A stretch of DNA of 64,000 nt from Clostridia bacterium UC5.1-1C12 (GTDB taxonomy: Bacteria > Bacillota_I > Bacilli_A > Erysipelotrichales > Erysipelotrichaceae). Every line of letters starts with the position of its first letter. Positions within the stretch are counted from its first letter, which is position 1. The notes under the pieces are model-generated. The model was not told the DNA's origin. It did no database searches and saw only the letters and a program-made list of their open reading frames with translations. The DNA lies in contig BBZX01000001.1 in NCBI GenBank assembly GCA_001305055.1, positions 558,001-622,000 of the forward strand. Direction: 5' to 3'. This document shows, in pieces, positions 58,628-64,000 of this stretch. The position numbers were made by a program, and so were the translations under genes.

Positions 58628-60964
58628 TTAGTAATCATAAACGCCTGATTGATTGACATGAAAACCGTCCGGTGTATATCCGTCTCTGAGCATACTGCCG
58701 GCATGATCAATATAGTACCAGCTTCCTTCATCCCAGATCCATTGATTTTTAACAAGTGATCCCGAACCATCGTGATAGTACCAGATCGAGTCCTGTGGGT
58801 TCCAGCCTTTAATTAATTTACCCGCGTCATTCATACAATACCATGTATCGTTAAGCGACATCCAGCCCTTATGCATCGTTCCCTTTTCTTCAAGATAATA
58901 CCAATCATTGTTATCTGCCAGCCAACCAGTTACGGTTTGTCCCTGTTCGTTAAAATAATACCAGTCACCAGTCACTGTCTTATGCCAGTATGGATCGATC
59001 GTTTCACTCAGCACATAGCAGCCAGCTTCTGATTGTGACACTTCAAGCCAGCCCTCTTCTTTAACCACTGCCGGCATTACTAAAACCAATTGTTCTGTCG
59101 CTTCATCATATTTCTGATAATACAATGTTTTACCGACTAACTCTGTATCAGTCTTTAATTCAATTTTAACCGCCTGCTGAGCAGAAAACATTTTTTTCTC
59201 TTTAAAATTTAAAGTTATAACTGCTTCACCCGCTTGTTCAGCGGCTTTTTTTGTTACTTCATCCTTGCCGTCCACCGTAACATTCACACTTAATGAACCG
59301 GTTAAATCGCTCAGTGCTCCCTTGGGATAAGTGATTTTCATATCGCGGTTTTCAATTACCACCGGTAATTTTTCATTTTCTTGAACGAGTTTTTTCACCA
59401 CACTGCTGCTTAATGAACCGGTCTTATCATCAACCTTAACCGTAGTCTCAGTTTCACCCTTGATAATCGTATTGCCGGTACTGCCGCCGGAATGTGAAGG
59501 AGAGTGATCGGGTTCAGGCTCAATAGCCGGTGTTTCCACAAGGCCGTCTGTCATCCAATAAGGAGCTGTTTCATCTGCACCATAGATAAGGTTATCACCA
59601 TAAAACAGACCTTCATATTCAGCACCCTCTTTGAAACCGTCTATTGTTAATGCTTTAACATCATTTTTCCAATTCCCTTTTAATTCAATTTCAACAGGTT
59701 TAAAATCATTACCCAAATCATTATCAGTAAGCTGCAAAGGGGCGCCAAGTATAAGTTTGTTAATTCCGTCAACACCGGCAATCACACCGCCATCTTCAAA
59801 TTCAAGTGTAGTCGTTCCATTGGCTATGCTATTTCCCTCACTAATAATAAGATAACCAAGATCACAGTCTTTAATAACTGCATGAATGTCACCTAACACA
59901 TCCGCATTGCTCAAGGCTCCGCCCAGACAGACTATCTCATTCGTTAAATCTATATTTAGATGCGGCTCATTAAATGTCTTTATACCCTTTAATAGTATAT
60001 CTACACTGCCGACACTAAAATCACCGCTTTTACCTAAAGATACTGCACCGCCAATGATCTCCGCATATATTTGAGTATCTATTACTTGAATGGATACATT
60101 GCCTTCTACTTTCCCTAAACCATTCCCTTCACTATAACTGCCGCCGATTATATTACCACTTTGTAAGCCGCCAAATATTCTTTCGCTGGCTGGAAAATAA
60201 GTGTTCTCTACGTTTAATATAACATTACCGCAAGTTGCTGTTGCATTATTTCCTTTAAGGTATGCACATCCTGCCACATTACCATAACTAGCTGCATTTT
60301 TAACAGATAAATATGATGTATTTAATATTTCAGCATTGCCGTCTTCTGCATGACCGCCGCCATAGATACTATATATAAGTCCACCATTAAAACTTACATT
60401 TGTTGTATCAACAGTAGCTGAACCTTTTACCGCATAGCCTCCGCCATAAATATCATGAGCATCCCCAACACCCTGTCCGTTTTCAACCTCTCTTAAAGTC
60501 TCAACATTATTTAAGATTAAAATACTGCCGCCAATCACATTTGCCGTTACATTCGCTGAATCAGCATGACCGCCGCCATATAAATCACCATCAATTCTAA
60601 CATTATTAAGCGTAATCATTGTGCCTGTTTCAACATCGGCATTATAAGAACCACCGTAAATTCTACCGGTATGCCCATTGCTGATCGTAAGTGGTATCCC
60701 ATTGGCATACATTGTACCTGAAATGCTATGACCCGCTAAATCAATCTCTAAAGATGTAATCGTATCAGGTATACTGACCGTTTCAGTAAAACCTTTTTCC
60801 ATCACTACTTTCACATCCCCGGACTGTTCATCCAAAAAATCCTGAAATTTACCCTGCGCCTGATCATAAACTAACAGAGTCTCTGGTTCCGCATGAATCG
60901 GCACTACACATGATGATAAGATCAAACCGCACACACAAAGTAGTTTTTTAAAAGATTGAAACAT
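58628..60964 (-). CDS. Exported surface protein with GGG-rich repeats and wall-binding repeats
   Basis: Intact, 778 residues. Sec signal peptide at the start (MFQSFKKLLCVCGLILSS, cleavage near HAEP). A repetitive region follows (about residues 100-400), with units such as DLYGGGHADSANV, DIYGGGYAVKGSA, SIYGGGHAEDGNA, NIIGGSYSEGNG and EIIGGAVSLGKS, each at a strand-loop turn and spaced about 35-70 residues, consistent with a right-handed beta helix. Near residue 487 comes a proline/serine/histidine linker (EPEPDHSPSHSGG). A further domain (TTVKVDDKTGSLSSSVVKKL) and four or five wall-binding repeats follow (GDWYYFNEQGQTVTGWLADN, TWYCMNDAGKLIKGW, SWYYIDHAGSMLRDG). The same architecture as 45225-47805. 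Two GTATAC palindromes lie upstream. Confidence 0.85.
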   Translation of the reverse strand: MFQSFKKLLCVCGLILSSCVVPIHAEPETLLVYDQAQGKFQDFLDEQSGDVKVVMEKGFTETVSIPDTITSLEIDLAGHSISGTMYANGIPLTISNGHTGRIYGGSYNADVETGTMITLNNVRIDGDLYGGGHADSANVTANVIGGSILILNNVETLREVENGQGVGDAHDIYGGGYAVKGSATVDTTNVSFNGGLIYSIYGGGHAEDGNAEILNTSYLSVKNAASYGNVAGCAYLKGNNATATCGNVILNVENTYFPASERIFGGLQSGNIIGGSYSEGNGLGKVEGNVSIQVIDTQIYAEIIGGAVSLGKSGDFSVGSVDILLKGIKTFNEPHLNIDLTNEIVCLGGALSNADVLGDIHAVIKDCDLGYLIISEGNSIANGTTTLEFEDGGVIAGVDGINKLILGAPLQLTDNDLGNDFKPVEIELKGNWKNDVKALTIDGFKEGAEYEGLFYGDNLIYGADETAPYWMTDGLVETPAIEPEPDHSPSHSGGSTGNTIIKGETETTVKVDDKTGSLSSSVVKKLVQENEKLPVVIENRDMKITYPKGALSDLTGSLSVNVTVDGKDEVTKKAAEQAGEAVITLNFKEKKMFSAQQAVKIELKTDTELVGKTLYYQKYDEATEQLVLVMPAVVKEEGWLEVSQSEAGCYVLSETIDPYWHKTVTGDWYYFNEQGQTVTGWLADNNDWYYLEEKGTMHKGWMSLNDTWYCMNDAGKLIKGWNPQDSIWYYHDGSGSLVKNQWIWDEGSWYYIDHAGSMLRDGYTPDGFHVNQSGVYDY

Positions 60965-61021
60965 ATTTCTACCGCCTTTATCATTATTTTCACATTCTTA
61001 ACATATACAAAAAACAGAAAA

Positions 61022-61049
61022 TGTGTCATAAGGTATACTTTGTGAAACG
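61022..61049 (-). promoter_or_regulatory. GTATAC palindrome C (proximal to 60964 gene)
   Basis: Left arm TGTGTCATAAG, centre GTATAC (61033-61038), right arm TTTGTGAAACG on the plus strand. Edge lies 58 bases upstream of the start codon. Two arm mismatches relative to perfect symmetry. Confidence 0.6.
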
Positions 61050-61134
61050 CTTTCCTTGCTAATATTGTATGCCTGTTTATTACATTTGTAAACCGTTTTT
61101 TGACACTTGGAAATAATTTCTATTTGTTTTTTCT

Positions 61135-61162
61135 TGTCTCAGAAAGTATACTTTATAACACA
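61135..61162 (-). promoter_or_regulatory. GTATAC palindrome D (distal)
   Basis: Left arm TGTCTCAGAAA, centre GTATAC (61146-61151), right arm TTTATAACACA. Centre is 113 bases upstream of palindrome C. Between C and D only AT-rich sequence is seen. Confidence 0.6.
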
Positions 61163-61190
61163 CTTCCCTTACTGTTAATCATGCAATAAG

Positions 61191-61228
61191 AAAAAACAGG
61201 AGTCTCAAAAATACCAGACCCTGTTTAT
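61191..61228 (-). terminator. Terminator of the racemase gene
   Basis: AAACAGG-GTCT and AGAC-CCTGTTT-like arms with T run on the minus strand. Confidence 0.65.
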
Positions 61229-61266
61229 TTTCTGAATCAACTTAAAGGCAATATGCTTAAAAATCA

Positions 61267-61955
61267 TTATTCAATAGCTAATGCTACTGCTCTAAGTGCA
61301 TGAATCAATGTCGTATCAAACACTGGCAGTGGCACATCTGACTGATTAATAAGCAAACCGATCTCCGTGCAGCCAAGAATCAAGCCTTCAGCTCCCTGCT
61401 CATACAGCTTCATAATAATTTGACAAAAGATTTTTCTTGATGAGTCATGAATGATGCCTAAACACAGTTCATTGAAAATGATGTCATTAATTGCTTCAAT
61501 ATCCTCATCCTGAGGGATGATAACTTCAATACCATGTTCAATCAGCCGCTGCTTATAGAAATCTTCACGCAACGTATATTTGGTTCCCAGCAGTGCTGCC
61601 TTTTTAATATGCTTGTCATTCAAAACATCGGCAGTGGCATCAGCAATATGAACTATAGGCAGCTTTATTTTATTTTCAAGCATTGGCACAACCTTGTGCA
61701 TAGTATTCGTACAAATAATTATAAAATCAGCGCCGGCGCTTTCCAGCCGCATCGCTGCCTTTGTCAATAATTCAGCACTTTGCTGCCAATCACCTGCGGA
61801 CTGACATGCCTCAATTTTCTGAAAATCAACACTGACCAAAACTAACTCCGCAGAATGCAAGCCGCCCAGTCTTGACTTACAGCTTCATTTATTACCTGAT
61901 AATAAGTCCGTGTACTTTCCCAGCTCATACCGCCGATCAAACCGATAATTTTCAT
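61267..61955 (-). CDS. Aspartate/glutamate racemase-family protein, one frameshift
   Basis: About 229 residues. ATG 61955 (MKIIGLIGGMSWESTRTYY), RBS AAGGAGGC. One A is missing near 61876, restored as NEAVKSRLGGLHSAELVLVSVDF. Catalytic Cys in ICTNTMHKV and in LILGCTEIGLL, the two-Cys arrangement of PLP-independent aspartate racemases. Likely makes D-aspartate for peptidoglycan or interconverts acidic amino acids; substrate not certain from sequence. Confidence 0.9.
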
Positions 61956-61970
61956 AAAGCCTCCTTAAAG

Positions 61971-61996
61971 AAAAATCCTGCTGATGCAGGATTTTT
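61971..61996 (-). terminator. Terminator between DUF2628 and racemase genes
   Basis: AAAAATCCTGC and GCAGGATTTTT perfect arms, four-base loop; it overlaps the stop region at 61995. Confidence 0.85.
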
Positions 61997-62465
61997 AAGC
62001 ATTACCTAATAAAGCAAACAAAACCATAAAATACAATGCCGCAAAGATCAAAGCAACAAAATAATTTACGCCGCCCTTGCTGTGAATCACAGATAGCTGT
62101 TCCTCAACGCTGAGATCACTGTGTTTAGACAGCAGTTTGCTTATTTTTCGTTTAGCATGCATACGGTACAATGGATAAAAAGCTAACCCTTCAATCAGCC
62201 AGACAACCATCGAAAGCTGCGGCGGTATCGGCAGAATACTAAGGATTGCCATCAGCAAAATGCCTTCAAGATACATTTTACGGTATAAATAATAGAAAGG
62301 ACCAAACAGCAGTGCCCAAACACTGAAACCGGCATTTTTACTGCGGTTATAAAAGTTATCACTGCCTGCCAGTGAGCGCTCGCACTGTTCCTCAAATGAA
62401 TAAGGATCATGGTGCTGGAACGTCTGACCAATCGACTCTATTTCTATTTCCTGATTCTCCTGCAT
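61995..62465 (-). CDS. DUF2628-like membrane protein
   Basis: Intact, 156 residues. The N-terminus is acidic and soluble (ESIGQTFQHHDPYSFEEQ). AGFSVWALLFGPFYYLYRKMYLEGILLMAILSILP matches the DUF2628 pattern 'fnw.AflFgp.Wy.yRkmy..g'. A second hydrophobic pair ends the protein (YFVALIFAALYFMVLFALL). Start ATG 62465 with AAGGAGAA upstream, 17 bases from the epimerase stop, so probably one operon. Function unknown. Confidence 0.75.
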   Translation of the reverse strand: MQENQEIEIESIGQTFQHHDPYSFEEQCERSLAGSDNFYNRSKNAGFSVWALLFGPFYYLYRKMYLEGILLMAILSILPIPPQLSMVVWLIEGLAFYPLYRMHAKRKISKLLSKHSDLSVEEQLSVIHSKGGVNYFVALIFAALYFMVLFALLGNA

Positions 62466-62481
62466 GAAATTCTCCTTCTTA

Positions 62482-63433
62482 TTAATGGCTGAATTGAACA
62501 GCTAATTCACGTTCAGCTTCAAGCTGCTTTTCATCAATCAGCAGCAAGTCTTCATTTTCTCTAAACCATTTATAGGCTTCGCTAAGCCCCAGCATGAAAT
62601 CAATTTCTTTATGAAAGAACGGCTGCAGACGGCTTACATCCAATAGGATATCCTGATCCATAAATGGGAAAAAACTGGTATTGCGTGTGTTAGAAGCTAC
62701 ATGATAAATCATGCCCTTCTTCCCAACAATCTCCTCACAGCAGGCAATCCATTCATTAAAAGTGATAGAATGACGATTGCCGGCATTATAAATCGTAATA
62801 TTCTCACAAGGCTCAGAAATGCATGTCAAAACTAGATTTGCCGCATCTTTGACATAATAAAACTGGATTCTTGTATTGCCGTCATTTGGCACATAAATCG
62901 GTCGGTCATTGACCAAATGATGGAATATCAACGTTCCCGCTGCAGATAATTATAAGGTCCGTATACATATGGGAAACGCAGGATAATGCACTCAATCGGT
63001 GTATTTTCAAACTGTTCAATCAGATAATTTTCAGCCGCCTGCTTATCCAAGCCGTACTGTCCCCATTCATTAGCCCCCTTGGCGCATCCTCTTTAATAGG
63101 CAGCGTACAGGCTGCATAATCATAGACAGCAGATGAACTGATATAAATATATTTTTTAAGGTTTACCAGTTCCAGTGACTGAATCACTGTTTCACATTGA
63201 TACTTAGTTTTACCGCTGACATCAACAACAATATCAAAAGCATGATCCTTCAAAGCCTCACGCATCGAAACCTCATCATTGCGGTCAGCAATAATCTGAG
63301 AGACGCCTTCAAACAAATTTGGTTCGCTTCCCCGGTTTAAAATAGTTACATCGTAGCTGTAATAAGTAAGCACATTCACAATCGCACGTCCAATAAAACG
63401 ATTCCCGCCTAATACTAATATTTTAGTAGCCAT
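62482..63433 (-). CDS. NAD-dependent epimerase/dehydratase-like SDR protein, two frameshifts
   Basis: About 317 residues. ATG 63433 (MATKILVLGGNRFIGRAIVN) gives the Rossmann G-x2-G-x2-G loop in GGNRFIG. Joining the breaks near 63075 and 62936 restores EDAPKGANEWGQYGLDKQAAENYL (the Y-x3-K pair) and LRFPYVYGPYNYLQRERWIFHH. IYISSSAVYD holds the catalytic Ser/Thr position. Extended SDR family, probably nucleotide-sugar or a related epimerase/reductase. No glycosyltransferase genes are close. Confidence 0.85.
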
Positions 63434-63474
63434 GATTGATTCACTCCCGTTATAGTCATTAAAATTATAACATG

Positions 63475-63500
63475 AAAAAGAGTTCTGCAGAACTCTTTTT
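63475..63500. terminator. Bidirectional terminator
   Basis: AAAAAGAGTTC and GAACTCTTTTT perfect arms, four-base loop, after the P-type ATPase. Confidence 0.9.
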
Positions 63501-63512
63501 GTGAAGATTTTA

Positions 63513-64000
63513 TTAATCCTTATGCCGGATTCTTTTGATTAATTTATATATTTCTACAAACACGACCGTTAATGCCGAAATGCCGATAGCTTCTAAGGCA
63601 TGCATTGGATCAAGCGGCACTAGTTTGAAAATATCTGACAAGAATGGCACATTGATGATCAGCACCTGAAGCAGTACACCGACTGCTGCCGCTCCCCATA
63701 AATATTTATTATTGAAAATTTGTTTAGAGAATACTGAATGATGACTCTTTACATTAAAGCTGTGGAACAGCTGACAGCCGACTAAAGTGATGAAGGCCAT
63801 CGTCATGCCGTATTCGTGTGATACACTTTCTCCTAACGCATAAGAGCATAAAGTCAGCAAGCCCACCATGATTCCCTGCCAGATAATCGTCCATAAGAAA
63901 CCATGCGCAAAGAAATCCTCATCTTTTTTACGTGGTTTGCGGTTCATTACATCCGCTTCTGTCGGTTCCATGCCTAATGCGAAGGCCGGCAATGAATCCG
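63513..64000 (-). CDS. P-type cation ATPase, C-terminal part (runs off window)
   Basis: The minus strand is open from the window edge to the stop at 63513, about 162 residues. DSLPAFALGMEPTEADVMNRKPRKKDEDFF is the M6-M7 cytoplasmic loop typical of calcium/PMR1-type P2 ATPases. It is followed by four hydrophobic helices (LWTIIWQGIMVGLLTLCSY, MTMAFITLVGCQLFHSFNV, YLWGAAAVGVLLQVLII, IGISALTVVFVEIYKLIKRI). The catalytic core lies outside the window, so the ion cannot be determined. Confidence 0.9.
   Translation of the reverse strand, partial: DSLPAFALGMEPTEADVMNRKPRKKDEDFFAHGFLWTIIWQGIMVGLLTLCSYALGESVSHEYGMTMAFITLVGCQLFHSFNVKSHHSVFSKQIFNNKYLWGAAAVGVLLQVLIINVPFLSDIFKLVPLDPMHALEAIGISALTVVFVEIYKLIKRIRHKD

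Overview
The window looks like a chromosomal stretch from a low-GC Gram-positive bacterium (Bacillota). An Erysipelotrichia-like gut commensal is my best guess. The grounds are strong AGGAGG-type ribosome binding sites, T-box leaders on amino-acid operons, a CIRCE operator on htpG, a hisZ-dependent histidine operon, cell-wall-binding-repeat surface proteins, and a set of families (DUF711/ACT, SufBD-like HEAT protein, SFCGS/DUF4310-4312 cluster) common in such genomes. Taxonomy is inference. I see no rRNA, tRNA, CRISPR array, insertion sequence or prophage.

The sequence carries roughly fifty single-base frame breaks. Most sit in homopolymers or doubled bases and hit conserved genes (leuA, hisI, hisE, hisB, hisD, hisZ, tex, pepT and others). 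In nearly every case the protein continues perfectly in the next frame, so I treat them as probable sequencing/assembly indels and annotate each gene across the break. Three loci (2917-3218, 18899-19310, 23380-23885) look truly decayed.

Layout. 1-9273: M18-type aminopeptidase (partial), ABC exporter, a DUF6323/DUF6179-like pair, a peptidoglycan-binding M15-like protein, an ABC-F ATPase preceded by a leader peptide and attenuator, and an exported protein of unknown function. 9487-10217: acidic protein with three SPYDL repeats. 10308-16230: T-box-controlled leuA-leuC-leuD-leuB-ilvE operon. 16435-19310: HEAT protein, esterase, flavodoxin-fold protein, broken regulator and a relic. 19557-23371: WYL regulator, YoaP-like acetyltransferase, SPL-like radical SAM protein, CofE-like ligase. 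24081-25026: TfoX-C protein and PAP2 phosphatase.

25071-32721: ten-gene histidine operon (hisZ-G-D-C-B-H-A-F-I-E) on the minus strand behind a T-box; no histidinol-phosphate phosphatase gene is present. 32803-44361: TPR-like protein, DUF7916/RpiR pair, htpG under CIRCE, PNPOx-like and YpsA-like proteins, DUF711/ACT pair, redox and SGNH proteins, tex and Smr. 44445-45220: pentapeptide-like protein with a duplicated tail and terminator.

45225-47805 and 58628-60964 encode two large exported beta-helix-like proteins with C-terminal wall-binding repeats. Each has two 28-bp palindromes centred on GTATAC upstream, which suggests a shared regulator. Between them, 48078-55295 holds a nine-gene catabolic/transport cluster (dagF, dgaE, DUF4310, DUF4311, DUF4312, SFCGS, PRD protein, amidohydrolase, BglG/MtlR-type regulator), followed by pepT and small enzymes. 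The right end holds a racemase, a DUF2628 protein, a nucleotide-sugar epimerase-like protein and the C-terminus of a P-type ATPase.
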